A stretch of DNA of 64,000 bases from Roseibium alexandrii DFL-11 (GCF_000158095.2 NZ_CM011002.1:797541-861540), one strand, 5' to 3'; counted from the first letter of the stretch, positions 1-8,671 are shown. Program-made: numbers and translations. Notes: generated by a model from the letters alone, not told the origin.

Positions 1-840
1 ACCATCGAAGCGATGTGGCACACGGAACCGGCCCCGGCCGCGTTCAATGTTGTTGCCTTGCCCGACATGGAAACGCGGGAAAACATCTTCGCAATCGAAG
101 TCCCTTACGTCATGGGTTTGATCGCCACGCGGTCTCTTGATACCGAGATCCCGGGAATTACCGAGCTTGTGGAGCGGTCAAATGATCGGATCCGGCAGGG
201 CGCTATCGCGTGGAATTCCTTACAGAAAATCAGGGAGAATCCGGCAGAGGCAAGCGAGGAATTGCGGGAAACCTTCCGCCAGAACGCTGATTCTCTTGGA
301 TACGCCTATCTGCTGTTGCCCTATACCGACAATCCGATGGAAGCGACTACAGAGCAGGTTGATGCGGCTGCCTGGTCGACAGTGCCGAATGTCTGGCCGA
401 TGTTCTACGCTTTCCGGATTATGGTGGCGTGCGGTTTCTTCTTCATTCTGCTGACCGCGGTGTTCTTCTACTATTCGTCCGCGGGACGGCTCGAAACACT
501 GATCGAAAAGCGCCGGTGGATCCTGCATGTCGCCGTCTGGTCTATTCCGCTGCCATGGATTGCGTGTGAGATGGGCTGGTTCGTCGCCGAATATGGCCGC
601 CAGCCATGGATCATCGAGAGCATGTTGCCCACGACCGTCGGGGTTTCAAGCTTGTCCGTAGCAGAAGTCCTGTTGACGCTCGTCGGCTTTGTCGCGCTCT
701 ACAGCACGCTCCTAGTCATCGAGATCGCGTTGATGATCAAGTACATCAAGATCGGACCGGAGGACGGCGAGAAGATCGCACCAAACCCGCCACCGTCCGT
801 TTCGGCGCCCTCACCAGCCTCAGCAGTTCCGGCGGAGTAA
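1..840 (+). CDS. cydA: Cytochrome bd ubiquinol oxidase subunit I, C-terminal part (5' end outside window)
   Basis: The reading frame is open from base 1, so the gene begins before the window; 279 codons are present. The visible part holds the end of the periplasmic quinol (Q) loop, the conserved WP-x-FYAFRIMV segment leading into a transmembrane helix, a second helix near WILHVAVWSIPLPW, the family motif GRQPW, and a last helix rich in V/L before a Pro/Ser/Ala-rich tail. CydA binds quinol and haems b558, b595 and d in the inner membrane, and together with CydB reduces oxygen to water at low oxygen tension. cydB follows after 6 bases and cydX after that, so this is a cydABX operon. No cydDC assembly genes are visible; they could lie upstream. 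Identity is firm from the motifs and the neighbour. Confidence 0.95.
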   Translation, partial: TIEAMWHTEPAPAAFNVVALPDMETRENIFAIEVPYVMGLIATRSLDTEIPGITELVERSNDRIRQGAIAWNSLQKIRENPAEASEELRETFRQNADSLGYAYLLLPYTDNPMEATTEQVDAAAWSTVPNVWPMFYAFRIMVACGFFFILLTAVFFYYSSAGRLETLIEKRRWILHVAVWSIPLPWIACEMGWFVAEYGRQPWIIESMLPTTVGVSSLSVAEVLLTLVGFVALYSTLLVIEIALMIKYIKIGPEDGEKIAPNPPPSVSAPSPASAVPAE

Positions 841-846
841 ACGATC

Positions 847-2004
847 ATGGTCCTACACGAACTCATCGATTACTCGACCTTGAAAGTGATCTGGTGGTTG
901 CTGCTCGGCATTTTGCTGATCGGTTTCGCCGTAACCGACGGTTTCGATATGGGCGTAGGAACGCTCCTGCCGTTCATCGCCGAAACCGATATCGAGCGGC
1001 GTGTCGTGATCAACACGATCGGTGCCACCTGGGAAGGCAATCAGGTCTGGTTCATCTTGGGGGGCGGTGCGATCTTTGCAGCCTGGCCGCCACTGTATGC
1101 CATCAGCTTTTCCGGTTTTTACCTGGCCATGTTCGTGGTCTTGGCGGCTATGATCCTGCGGCCGGTGGCATTTAAGTATCGCTCTAAACGGCCTGACCCT
1201 AATTGGCGCAGCTCCTGGGACTGGGCACTCTTCACCGGGTCTTTTGTACCTGCGCTGGTGTTTGGTGTTGCGGTCGGGAATGTTCTTCTTGGGGTTCCAT
1301 TCCGGCTCGATAATGAACTTCGCATGACCTACGACGGCTCGTTCTTTGGGCTATTCTCGCCATTTACGCTCCTCTGCGGTCTTTTGTCGGTCACAATGTT
1401 GGTGATGCACGGGGCGGTCTGGCTGGTGATGCGGACAACCGGGGAGATTGCTGCGCGGGCCAGAAAGGCGGGCACCTTTGCAGCTCTCGGCGGGATCCTT
1501 CTCTTCGGCGTTGGCGGTTATCTTGTCGTGAGCGGTTATGTGGAGGGGTTCCGGATCACGTCAGAGGTTGATCCGAACATGCAAGCCAACCCGCTCGCCA
1601 AACAGGCGGTTGTTGAGGGCGGTGCCTGGATGCGGAACTATGCGGACTATCCGGTGCTTTGGCTTGCCCCGATCATGGGGTTCCTGGGGATGCTCGGCAC
1701 GCTTTTACTGCTGCAAACGCGTCTTGAAATGCCGATTTTTGCGTTCTCGAAGATGGCCGTATTTGGGATCATCGCCACCGTCGGTGTTTCGATGTTCCCG
1801 TTCATCTTGCCGTCCTCGGTGCAGCCGGAGGCGAGCTTGACCGTTTGGGATGCCTCTTCGACACATCGCACGCTCTTCAACATGCTCGTGGCGGTCGTTA
1901 TCTTTCTTCCGATCATCCTGGTTTACACGGCCTGGGTCTACAAGGTGCTGTGGGGCAAGATTGATGAAGAAACCATCGAACGCGACAATCACACGGCCTA
2001 CTGA
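847..2004 (+). CDS. cydB: Cytochrome bd ubiquinol oxidase subunit II
   Basis: This 385-residue integral membrane protein has the usual CydB length. Recognisable family segments are FDMGVGTLLPF near residue 35 in the first helix, TIGATWEGNQVWFI near residues 57-70, and AAWPPLYA shortly after. About eight to nine hydrophobic helices can be read along the protein. CydB pairs with CydA as a pseudo-symmetric heterodimer and supports quinol oxidation and oxygen reduction in the cytoplasmic membrane. The start ATG sits 6 bases after the cydA stop, which indicates co-transcription and probable translational coupling. A tiny cydX gene follows 27 bases after its stop. It could be the cyanide-insensitive variant (CioB); the fragment of CydA seen here does not settle that. 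Confidence 0.96.
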   Translation: MVLHELIDYSTLKVIWWLLLGILLIGFAVTDGFDMGVGTLLPFIAETDIERRVVINTIGATWEGNQVWFILGGGAIFAAWPPLYAISFSGFYLAMFVVLAAMILRPVAFKYRSKRPDPNWRSSWDWALFTGSFVPALVFGVAVGNVLLGVPFRLDNELRMTYDGSFFGLFSPFTLLCGLLSVTMLVMHGAVWLVMRTTGEIAARARKAGTFAALGGILLFGVGGYLVVSGYVEGFRITSEVDPNMQANPLAKQAVVEGGAWMRNYADYPVLWLAPIMGFLGMLGTLLLLQTRLEMPIFAFSKMAVFGIIATVGVSMFPFILPSSVQPEASLTVWDASSTHRTLFNMLVAVVIFLPIILVYTAWVYKVLWGKIDEETIERDNHTAY

Positions 2005-2031
2005 GGCACGCAGAGACGGAGACGAAATCTC

Positions 2032-2151
2032 ATGTGGTACTTTGCCTGGATCCTGGGAATGCCGCTCGCCTGCTGTTTGGCGATCTTGAATGCAATGTGG
2101 CTTGAGCTGCGCTCTGAAGACGAACGGCGCCGGGGTCTCAATCCGGACTAA
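2032..2151 (+). CDS. cydX: Cytochrome bd small subunit CydX/CbdX-type, 39 aa
   Basis: A 39-codon reading frame starts at ATG 2032 and stops at TAA 2149-2151. It begins MWYFAWILG, continues as one hydrophobic helix of about 20 residues, and ends with the charged tail ELRSEDERRRGLNPD. This matches the CydX/YbgT family: a single helix starting MWYFAW, then a short charged cytoplasmic tail. CydX stabilises the haem centres of the CydAB complex. The purine-rich stretch GGAGACG at 2018-2024 is a plausible ribosome-binding site. The gene lies directly behind cydB on the same strand and is easily missed by gene callers because of its length. No T-rich terminator was recognised after it. Confidence 0.93.
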   Translation: MWYFAWILGMPLACCLAILNAMWLELRSEDERRRGLNPD

Positions 2152-2433
2152 GAGTAAAAAGCCGCGTATCTGCAAGCTGCGGCATCCCGAAAACAAAACA
2201 CAGAGACGAAACGGTTATTGTCCTGCGGCCGATTTATGTTTTCAGGGCTCGATCGAGTGTGCCTCGTTGGTTGCCCGAATGGTCTATGTGTTGACCTTAG
2301 GTAATAATTCAAATTTCATTTGTATTTTTCAGTTGCCCGGAAAGTCCGGTATTGGCAGGCTTCGGGTTAGTGGCTTTGATTGCCTTTTCATTCGAGAGAA
2401 ACACAAGCAATCATCGCTGGAAGAAAGGCGAGA

Positions 2434-3444
2434 ATGCAGAAGTTTACGTTGTTGAGACTGATTGCCGTTTCCATTTTTCTCGTTTTTTACGGGGGTGTGC
2501 CCGCGCGGCCTGAGACTGTTGGTGCTGTTATTTTTACGAATGCTAAGATGGACGGTTCCTTCAACCAACTTGCAGCGATTGGGTCTGAGCGGGCCGCGGC
2601 TGAGTTTGGACTTGAAATCAGGGAATGGATCAGCACGGATCCGGACGAGACAATGAACGTCATCCGGCAGTTCGCGAAGTCCGGTGTGAATCATATCCTG
2701 ACGCTGGGATTTGAGAGCTCGGAACTGGTTCGCACCACGGCATTGGAGTTTCCGGATGTCAAATTCACAAGCATTGATGGGGTTATAAGTGACCTTCCCA
2801 ATGTCCGGTCTATTCTCTTTGCGGATGATGAGAGCGGATTTCTTGCAGGCTATGTTGCTGGCCTGAAAACAAGAACCGGGACAGTGGGGACCATTGGGGG
2901 CATGGATATCCCACCGGTGCGTCGGTTCATGTGCGGATTTGAAGCCGGGGCGAGATATGCCAATGCTGATGTCAGTGTTTTGTCGTCTTTTGTGGGTCAG
3001 GACATGTATGCTTTCCGGAATATTCAAGGTGGAAAGGCGATCGCAGACAAGATGTTTGCAGATGGGGCTGACGTTATTTTTGCACCGGCAGGAATGGCCG
3101 CGGAAGGCGTCGCACGGGCAGCCAGAGAGCAAGATGCCCATGTGATAATGGTGGATGCCAACAAGAACGGGTTTTTACCAGGAACCGTTCTGACCAGTGC
3201 CTTGAAACGGGTTGATGAAGCGGCCTATGCGACTTGGAAAGCTGCAATCGATGACACATGGACGCCGGGCTTGGTTGTAATGACAACGCGTGACAAAGGC
3301 GTCGGCTGGGCGGTTGACGAGCACAACAGGGATCTGGTTTCCGATGTTGAAGACCAGGTGAATGCTATCGTCGATGGATTGGCCGCTGGCAGCGTTGCGA
3401 TTGTGCCTGGGGACAGCGTTGCCGGCTGTGCTGATGTTCTTTGA
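2434..3444 (+). CDS. BMP family ABC transporter substrate-binding protein (basic membrane lipoprotein/Med type)
   Basis: A 336-residue protein with an N-terminal hydrophobic signal (MQKFTLLRLIAVSIFLVF) and a fold typical of the BMP/PnrA family. Seen are the early VGAVIFTNAKMDGSFNQLA strand-helix unit, the GFESSEL and KFTSIDG segments, and DADVIFAPAGMAAEGV-like and FLPGTVLTSALKRVD motifs towards the C-terminus. Family members bind purine nucleosides or related ligands for an ABC importer with two permeases and one ATPase. No permease or ATPase lies nearby, so it is an orphan binding protein here. The start was set at 2434 because GAAGAAAGG lies just upstream and a signal peptide follows; an in-frame start 54 bases earlier would bury the signal. 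No lipobox cysteine is evident. Confidence 0.85.
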   Translation: MQKFTLLRLIAVSIFLVFYGGVPARPETVGAVIFTNAKMDGSFNQLAAIGSERAAAEFGLEIREWISTDPDETMNVIRQFAKSGVNHILTLGFESSELVRTTALEFPDVKFTSIDGVISDLPNVRSILFADDESGFLAGYVAGLKTRTGTVGTIGGMDIPPVRRFMCGFEAGARYANADVSVLSSFVGQDMYAFRNIQGGKAIADKMFADGADVIFAPAGMAAEGVARAAREQDAHVIMVDANKNGFLPGTVLTSALKRVDEAAYATWKAAIDDTWTPGLVVMTTRDKGVGWAVDEHNRDLVSDVEDQVNAIVDGLAAGSVAIVPGDSVAGCADVL

Positions 3445-3462
3445 CGTTTTGCTTTAAATAAA

Positions 3463-3491
3463 AAGCCCCGGAGCGGTTTGCACCGGGGCTT
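3463..3491 (-). terminator. Rho-independent terminator between convergent genes, mainly for the peroxiredoxin gene
   Basis: A perfect 9-bp stem (AAGCCCCGG at 3463-3471 with CCGGGGCTT at 3483-3491) encloses an 11-base loop. Read on the minus strand the stem is followed by a T-rich run (TTTATTT), so it terminates the peroxiredoxin transcript. On the plus strand it is followed by GATAATTAA, so termination of the BMP transcript is weaker. Confidence 0.85.
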
Positions 3492-3510
3492 GATAATTAA
3501 AGGCGAAAGC

Positions 3511-4053
3511 TCAAGCAGCTTTCGCTTTCGATGCCTTGAGGTTCTCCAGGATGTTCTGCGGAGATGAAACACCGTATGGGTCGGTTTCGCAGTTGTCAGA
3601 GAAACCGTCTTCTTCGAACCACTGCTCGACGATGCCGTCGGTGACGACTGCGCCGTAGCGCCAGGAACGCATGCCAAATCCAAGATTGTCCTTGGCGACC
3701 AGCATGCCCATCTTGCGGGTGAATTCACCAGAGCCGTCCGGAATGACTTTGACCTTGTCGACGCCTTGTGCCTTTGCCCAGGCATTCATGACGAATGCAT
3801 CGTTGACGGAGATACAGTAAATCTCGTCGACACCTTCCGCCTTGAAGTCGTCGAACAGTTTTTCAAAGTCTGGCAGCTGATAGGTGGAGCAGGTCGGGGT
3901 GAATGCACCCGGAAGGGAGAACAGCACGACCTTCTTGCCTTTGAAAAAATCATCGCTTGTCTTGTCGTCCCAGCGAAACGGGTTCGGGCCTTCGATGGAT
4001 TCGTCGCGGACACGGGTGCGGAAGGTGACAAAAGGAACTTTTTTGCCGAGCAT
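3511..4053 (-). CDS. Peroxiredoxin, Prx5/AHP1-type
   Basis: A 180-residue cytosolic thiol peroxidase. The peroxidatic-cysteine motif PGAFTPTCS lies near residues 48-56, with the catalytic cysteine at about residue 55, as in Prx5 enzymes. The later segments CISVNDAFVMNAW and FGMRSWRYGAVVTDG are also typical. Prx5 enzymes reduce hydrogen peroxide and alkyl hydroperoxides using thioredoxin or glutathione/glutaredoxin. There is no fused glutaredoxin domain, so the reductant must come from another gene. The length is normal for the family. The gene stands alone, ends in a strong hairpin terminator, and has a 233-base non-coding region upstream in which no operator was recognised. Confidence 0.93.
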   Translation of the reverse strand: MLGKKVPFVTFRTRVRDESIEGPNPFRWDDKTSDDFFKGKKVVLFSLPGAFTPTCSTYQLPDFEKLFDDFKAEGVDEIYCISVNDAFVMNAWAKAQGVDKVKVIPDGSGEFTRKMGMLVAKDNLGFGMRSWRYGAVVTDGIVEQWFEEDGFSDNCETDPYGVSSPQNILENLKASKAKAA

Positions 4054-4286
4054 TTATAGACTCCAGTAAATGGATTTTGGATTTGCTTTCAGATCGGTAG
4101 GAGGTGCAGTGCCCAGGAGAAGGTGGGCCGGCCCGTTGTCCAGTCTGAAAGCGAAAGGACGGCCCCGACCTAGCGCACTTGCTGCGCTGCGGCAAGGCGC
4201 GACGGCTTAATGAGATGCGGCAAATTCACAGATTGCTGAGGCTGAAACCACGCGCGCAATGTGGTCTCAACCGCTGGTCTGATTTG

Positions 4287-5120
4287 CTAGTGCGTGCCAG
4301 TCAGGGACACCTTGAATTTGGCACCATCGCTCAGGCCCGAAATCTGGAAAAAATGGGCCGGGCCTGTTTCCGGCCGCACCATCCAGACCTCCATCGGTTT
4401 TGCATTGGCGATATCAAGTTGGATATGCCGGACAGTCCGGTTTTCCCCTCCGGCGGAAGTTTGCGTATCACCAAGATCTTTGACCTTCGCCTTAAAGACG
4501 GACATCTCCTCCGTGTCGATGATCGTCAGAGAACTTGGCAGCACATAACCGTTCGACTGCCAATAGAGCGGCAGGCCGATCAGTGATGTATCGAAATGGT
4601 CTGTTGTCAGGCGTTTATGCTGCGGAGCGTCCCGCTTGTCTGACAGGAGAATGCCGGCGACAGTCATCGCATCTCCCGCGTACGGCACAACCGTCGCAAT
4701 AACCTCTTTTGCCAAGCCTGCAAGCTCCTCGGTTTCAAGCTGTTCCGGTGTCTTCATCTCGGCTGTAAATGCCAAATAGCTGCTGCCGGATCGCTGGATC
4801 TTTGTCCAATAGGTTTTCTTGTTCTCAACCAGCTTGTTTGAGGCTGCATCAAGATAGCCGTCAGCGGAGATTTTCTCTTCCAAAACGCTGTTGATGCGCA
4901 CTTTGCTGAAGAACGATTTTGTTTCGATCTGAGTGGACAGTTTCAGCCCATGGCCACCGTCTGGATGCCGGACGTACTCATGAATGATTTGGCCGACCGG
5001 CTTTCCATTGAGTTCAATTTTATAGGTGAGGGGTGACGCCGCATGTGCGCCCGACAGGCTGCCAAGGACCAAACCGGCGAGAACACTTGAGGCGAAGATA
5101 ATGGATCTTAAGAAGCGCAT
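4287..5120 (-). CDS. Secreted protein resembling the DUF6134 family, function unknown
   Basis: A 277-residue protein with a clear signal peptide (MRFLRSIIFASSVLAGLVLG...AHA, cut about residue 27). The mature part begins SPLTYKIELNGKPVGQIIHEYVR and is rich in beta-strand patterns such as HGLKLSTQIETKSFFSKVRI. This resembles DUF6134-type periplasmic proteins, assigned from memory of the pattern rather than by a search. Such domains bear a loose resemblance to outer-membrane-associated DUF3108 proteins, whose role is unclear. No catalytic motif was recognised. It is divergent from the TRAP operon, with a 340-base region between them. Confidence is high that it is a gene and moderate for the family. 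Confidence 0.7.
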   Translation of the reverse strand: MRFLRSIIFASSVLAGLVLGSLSGAHAASPLTYKIELNGKPVGQIIHEYVRHPDGGHGLKLSTQIETKSFFSKVRINSVLEEKISADGYLDAASNKLVENKKTYWTKIQRSGSSYLAFTAEMKTPEQLETEELAGLAKEVIATVVPYAGDAMTVAGILLSDKRDAPQHKRLTTDHFDTSLIGLPLYWQSNGYVLPSSLTIIDTEEMSVFKAKVKDLGDTQTSAGGENRTVRHIQLDIANAKPMEVWMVRPETGPAHFFQISGLSDGAKFKVSLTGTH

Positions 5121-5460
5121 GTTGAAGGAGGCCTGTGTTTTTGATCAAACGGTGCGGTTAAGACAGGTGGAAAGGGCGTTTGCCCGCATAGTCCGATAAG
5201 TTTCCATAACTGCTGCAGCAACCATGAAACTGGGAAGGAAATGTGCTACGCGCCTATTTAAATGAACGAACGTTCGTTTGCAATACTCGAGATTTCGCTT
5301 TTCGTACGCATTTGAAATGCGGGAGTTGGTTCGCTGTGTTTCACGCATAACCAAAATGACAAAAACGCTTGTACCGCCGACGAGCGGGACGGCTATTGCG
5401 GGATCACAAGCCGACCCGTTACAACATGGATGGAATCACGTGTTGCAGTACGGAATTTTC
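5121..5460. other. Divergent intergenic region upstream of the TRAP operon
   Basis: This 340-base stretch separates the minus-strand secreted-protein gene from dctQ. It contains a perfect 14-bp palindrome at 5265-5278 (listed separately). The reading frame of dctQ stays open through part of it back to 5278, but there is no ribosome-binding site before the earlier ATGs, and the extra residues do not look like part of a DctQ protein. I see no RNA gene in it. Confidence 0.6.
5265..5278. promoter_or_regulatory. Perfect palindrome AACGAACGTTCGTT, TetR-type operator candidate
   Basis: The 14 bases are identical to their reverse complement. Operators of this ACGAACGTTCGT kind are common for TetR/AcrR-family repressors (family knowledge). 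The site lies about 185 bases upstream of the dctQ start and 145 bases upstream of the divergent secreted-protein gene, so it could control either. No TetR gene is adjacent, so the regulator is unknown. Confidence 0.55.
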
Positions 5461-5934
5461 ATGCAAAAACTATTACAAGCGGTGCGCTGGCTTTGCATGG
5501 GGCTTGCCATCATCGTTTTTGCCGGTCAGCTGGCCATGGTGCTGATGCGGTATTTGCTCGGCGTCGGCTTTGTCGAACTTCAGGATGCTGTCAGTTATTC
5601 GTTTGCTGCGCTGGTTGCACTGTCCGTCGCTGTAACCTTTGACCGGGACCGTCACGTGCGGGTGGACGTTTTCCGCCAGACTTGGTCGGAAAGCGTGAAC
5701 CAGCGGATTGACCGGGCGGGAGACCTGCTGTTCGCACTTCCGGTCTTCGGGCTGATGCTGTGGGCGGCGTATCCGCTCGTCAAAAGCTCCTGGCTCATTC
5801 TGGAAGGCTCCCAGGAAACCGGCGGTCTCCCGGGTCTCTTTGTCGTTAAGACCTGTCTCGTCATCCTCCCCGCATTGATCCTTTTGATTGTGCTTAAAAG
5901 ACTTGTTGGTGCTGTCCGCCGGAGCGTTTCATGA
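5461..5934 (+). CDS. dctQ: TRAP transporter small permease subunit
   Basis: A 157-residue protein with four predicted membrane helices: WLCMGLAIIVFAGQLAMVLMR, the pair around VSYSFAALVALSVAVTF, LLFALPVFGLMLWAAYP, and VVKTCLVILPALILLIVL. The segment FDRDRHVRVDVF between helices two and three is characteristic of DctQ proteins. DctQ bridges the periplasmic binding protein and the large DctM subunit in sodium-driven uptake of organic acids. The start at 5461 places about ten residues before the first helix, normal for the family; an ATG at 5356 is possible but has no ribosome-binding site. The stop overlaps the dctM start (ATGA), so the two are translationally coupled. Confidence 0.88.
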   Translation: MQKLLQAVRWLCMGLAIIVFAGQLAMVLMRYLLGVGFVELQDAVSYSFAALVALSVAVTFDRDRHVRVDVFRQTWSESVNQRIDRAGDLLFALPVFGLMLWAAYPLVKSSWLILEGSQETGGLPGLFVVKTCLVILPALILLIVLKRLVGAVRRSVS

Positions 5935-7490
5935 ATCCCGATCTTCTCTGGCTTGTTGTTCTGGCTCTGGCCGTCTTTGCCGGGATCCTTTCTGGTGTGC
6001 CGGTCCTTTTGGCAATCGCAGGTGCGCCGACGCTCGTTGCTTTGATCGCCGCATCTGCCGGGCAATTTGATCTCGGTTACTTCCAGGCCGTGCCGCAGCG
6101 TGTCTTCGGTGTGATGACCAATCCGCTCCTGCTTGCGGTTCCATTATTCGTGTTGATGGGGCTGTTGCTGGAGAAATCCCAGCAAGCGGAAAAAATGCTG
6201 AAAAGCCTGACGGCCGCGCTTGGCGGAAACCAGTCCGCGCTCGCCCTGGCGGTTGTTCTGGTCAGCGCGCTGATCGCGGCCTCGACGGGCATAATCGGTG
6301 CGACGATTGTCATGCTTGGAACAATCACGCTGCCTGTACTTTTGAAGGCAGGGATCAACAAGCATATGAGCAGCGGCCTGATTTGCGCCAGCGGTACGCT
6401 CGGCCAGATCATTCCGCCGTCAATCGTTCTGATTTTGCTTGGTGACCAGATCTCCAACGCCTATTTCGAGGCGCAACAGGAAGCCGGCAATTTTGCGCCT
6501 GACCCGGTCACTGTTGGTGATCTCTTTGCAGGTGCCCTGTTGCCGGGTCTGCTGCTGGTGGTGCTTTATTCCGGGTACGTGGTCTTTAATCTGCGCGGTA
6601 GGGCGTCGGAGACGGAAGAGAGCGCAGACACGCCGCAGTCTTCGCTTTCGGAGCTTTTGAAAAACATCGCGCCAACACTCGGGCTTATCATTGCTGTGCT
6701 CGGCAGCATTTTGATCGGAGTTGCGACACCGACAGAGGCGGCCGGCGTTGGCGTGGCCGGTGCACTGGTGATTGCAACAGCCGGGCAGGGAGCACGCGCG
6801 TTTTGGACGGCATGTGCTTGTGCAGTTCTCGCAGTTTCACTTCTGATCCTTCGGCAAAGCGGACTGTTCGGTCTTGAGTTCGCCGGCGGCAAGATCGCCT
6901 GGACGCTGCCAACACTTGCCGCAGTCGGAGCAGTTGTTGTGCTTGGAGCACTGCTTGCCGCGGTCGTGATGGCTTTGCCCCGCCGCAATGTCTTGGGCTC
7001 CGCCCTCAGCGAGACAGTCATTATCACCGGTATGATCTTCGGCATTGTGATTGCCGCAAGTATCCTCTCCCTGGTATTCCGCGGCTTTAACGGTGACGAA
7101 CATGTCTCCGAGTTGCTGCAATCTCTGCCGGGGGGCGCCTATGGCATGCTGCTCCTCACGATGCTCGTGATTTTCCTGCTCGGTTTCATACTGGAATTCG
7201 TCGAGATCATTTTCATCGTTGTACCGATTGTTGGGCCAATCATCCTGCAGACGGACATCAGTCCGGTCTGGTTCGCCGTTCTGATCGCGCTTAACTTGCA
7301 AACATCTTTCTTGACGCCGCCCTTCGGCTTTGCCTTGTTCTATTTCAGATCGGTTGCGCCCGATACGATCCGGACCCGGGACATCTATGTTTCGGTCCTT
7401 CCGTTCGTCGGCTTGCAGTTGTTTGCTCTGGCCCTGGTGGCCACTGTTCCGGCTCTGGCAACCTGGCTGCCGGACGTTTTGTTTAAATAG
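5931..7490 (+). CDS. dctM: TRAP transporter large permease subunit
   Basis: A 519-residue membrane protein of DctM type, with many hydrophobic helices. Family landmarks are LSGVPVLLAIAGAPTL near the N-terminus, NPLLLAVPLFVLMG near residues 63-76, STGIIGATIVMLGTITLPVLLKAGINK, ASGTLGQIIPPSIVLILLGDQ, and NLQTSFLTPPFGFALFYFR near the C-terminus. It is longer than the usual 425 residues because of an insertion of roughly 90 residues in the middle with extra hydrophobic stretches, a pattern known for the mannitol/chloroaromatic (DctM-long) subgroup. It forms the ion-coupled translocation channel. dctQ overlaps its start and dctP follows after 23 bases, so this is one operon. Confidence 0.93.
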   Translation: MNPDLLWLVVLALAVFAGILSGVPVLLAIAGAPTLVALIAASAGQFDLGYFQAVPQRVFGVMTNPLLLAVPLFVLMGLLLEKSQQAEKMLKSLTAALGGNQSALALAVVLVSALIAASTGIIGATIVMLGTITLPVLLKAGINKHMSSGLICASGTLGQIIPPSIVLILLGDQISNAYFEAQQEAGNFAPDPVTVGDLFAGALLPGLLLVVLYSGYVVFNLRGRASETEESADTPQSSLSELLKNIAPTLGLIIAVLGSILIGVATPTEAAGVGVAGALVIATAGQGARAFWTACACAVLAVSLLILRQSGLFGLEFAGGKIAWTLPTLAAVGAVVVLGALLAAVVMALPRRNVLGSALSETVIITGMIFGIVIAASILSLVFRGFNGDEHVSELLQSLPGGAYGMLLLTMLVIFLLGFILEFVEIIFIVVPIVGPIILQTDISPVWFAVLIALNLQTSFLTPPFGFALFYFRSVAPDTIRTRDIYVSVLPFVGLQLFALALVATVPALATWLPDVLFK

Positions 7491-7513
7491 AAATCATCTG
7501 AGGGAGACTTTCC

Positions 7514-8578
7514 ATGAAAAGACGTGATTTCCTGAAGGCTGGGGCCGTTGCAGCACCCGCCACAATGCTTGCAGCACCAGCGATCGCGCAGGGCAAGATC
7601 GAATGGAAAATGCCAACGTCCTTTCCGGCCAAGGCACCGGGTGTCGGCACCAATGCAACGACGTTTGCCGCGCGCGTCAATGCTATGTCGGATGGTCAGC
7701 TGACGCTAAAAGTCTTTTCCGGCGGCGAACTGGTGCCGCCCTTTGGCGTCGAAGACGCCGTTGAGCAGGGCACGGCCGAGATCGGCCATTCCACGCCGTA
7801 TTATGCGGCTTCCAAGAACTCGGCCCTTCACTTCTTTTCTGCAGTGCCGTTTGGCATGACGGCGGTCGAAACAACAGCCTGGCTGCAGTATGGCGGTGGC
7901 CAGCAGCTTTGGGACGAGATCTACGCCGAGCGTGGCCTCAAGCCTTTCTACTCCGGCAGTTCTGGTGTCCAGGCAGCTGGCTGGTTCAAAAAACCGGTCA
8001 ACAGCCTCGAGGACCTTGCTGGTCTGAACATGCGGATTGCGGGTCTTGGCGGCGAAGCCATGCGCAAGATTGGCGTCAATGCGGTTCTCCTGCCGCCTCC
8101 GGAAATCTTCCCGTCCTTCCAGTCCGGCGCGATTGATGCGGCAGAGTGGGTTGGCCCGCTGCTCGATCAGGCGTTCGGCCTGCAAAAGGTCGCCAAATAC
8201 TGCTATGTCCCGGCCTTCCACGAGCCGTCCGCAGCCCTTGAGATTGTTGTCAACAAGGATGCTTTTGACAGTCTCCCGGCACATCTTCAGGCGGTGATTG
8301 AGAATGCCGCCGCTGCGGCGTCCGTCGAGACGACTGCGCAGTTTGACTACTACAATGCGTTGTCCCTGAAGAGCCTTCAGGAAGACGGCGTCACGTTCGG
8401 TGCATTCCCTGATGATGTGATCGCGGCGCTCAAGACTGCTGTTGCGGAAGTCATGGCGGAAAACGCTGAAGCGAACCCGCGCTTTGCGGAAGTTCAAAAG
8501 AGCTACAACACGTTCCTCGATCTCGCCAAGGACTATGCGACCCTGGTCAAGGAAGCGACTTTTACACAGCGTGTCTGA
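7514..8578 (+). CDS. dctP: TRAP transporter substrate-binding protein, Tat-exported
   Basis: A 354-residue periplasmic solute receptor. The N-terminus MKRRDFLKAGAVAAPATML is a twin-arginine signal, cut after AIAQ near residue 26. The mature protein starts IEWKMPTSFP and carries FSGGELVPPFGVEDAV, GSSGVQAAGWFKKPV and LNMRIAGLGGEAM. The last two are conserved in DctP proteins of the 2-oxo-acid/mannitol-chloroaromatic group (TakP-like), with an arginine that salt-bridges a carboxylate ligand. GGGAGAC lies 5 bases before the ATG. It is the last gene of dctQMP and is followed by a strong terminator. The likely ligand is a 2-oxo acid or other monocarboxylate; that is inference from the subgroup. Confidence 0.93.
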   Translation: MKRRDFLKAGAVAAPATMLAAPAIAQGKIEWKMPTSFPAKAPGVGTNATTFAARVNAMSDGQLTLKVFSGGELVPPFGVEDAVEQGTAEIGHSTPYYAASKNSALHFFSAVPFGMTAVETTAWLQYGGGQQLWDEIYAERGLKPFYSGSSGVQAAGWFKKPVNSLEDLAGLNMRIAGLGGEAMRKIGVNAVLLPPPEIFPSFQSGAIDAAEWVGPLLDQAFGLQKVAKYCYVPAFHEPSAALEIVVNKDAFDSLPAHLQAVIENAAAAASVETTAQFDYYNALSLKSLQEDGVTFGAFPDDVIAALKTAVAEVMAENAEANPRFAEVQKSYNTFLDLAKDYATLVKEATFTQRV

Positions 8579-8586
8579 ACAATTTG

Positions 8587-8616
8587 AGGCCGGGCGCAAT
8601 CCCGGCCTTTTCTTTT
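8587..8616 (+). terminator. Rho-independent terminator of the TRAP operon
   Basis: An 8-bp stem AGGCCGGG (8587-8594) pairs with CCCGGCCT (8601-8608) across a 6-base loop, followed by TTTCTTTT. It begins 8 bases after the dctP stop. Confidence 0.88.
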
Positions 8617-8671
8617 GGTATACGAACCACCGGCATCAAGTTCCTGCGCTCTTGGCTTGTTAAGAAAACAG

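Noticed and set aside
2157..2184. A GC hairpin after cydX as a terminator
   Set aside because: The stem is only about five base pairs (GCCGC/GCGGC) with a long loop and no T-run.
5145..5354. A 69-codon minus-strand frame upstream of the TRAP operon
   Set aside because: It has no ribosome-binding site and no protein-like pattern, and it crosses the TetR-type palindrome.
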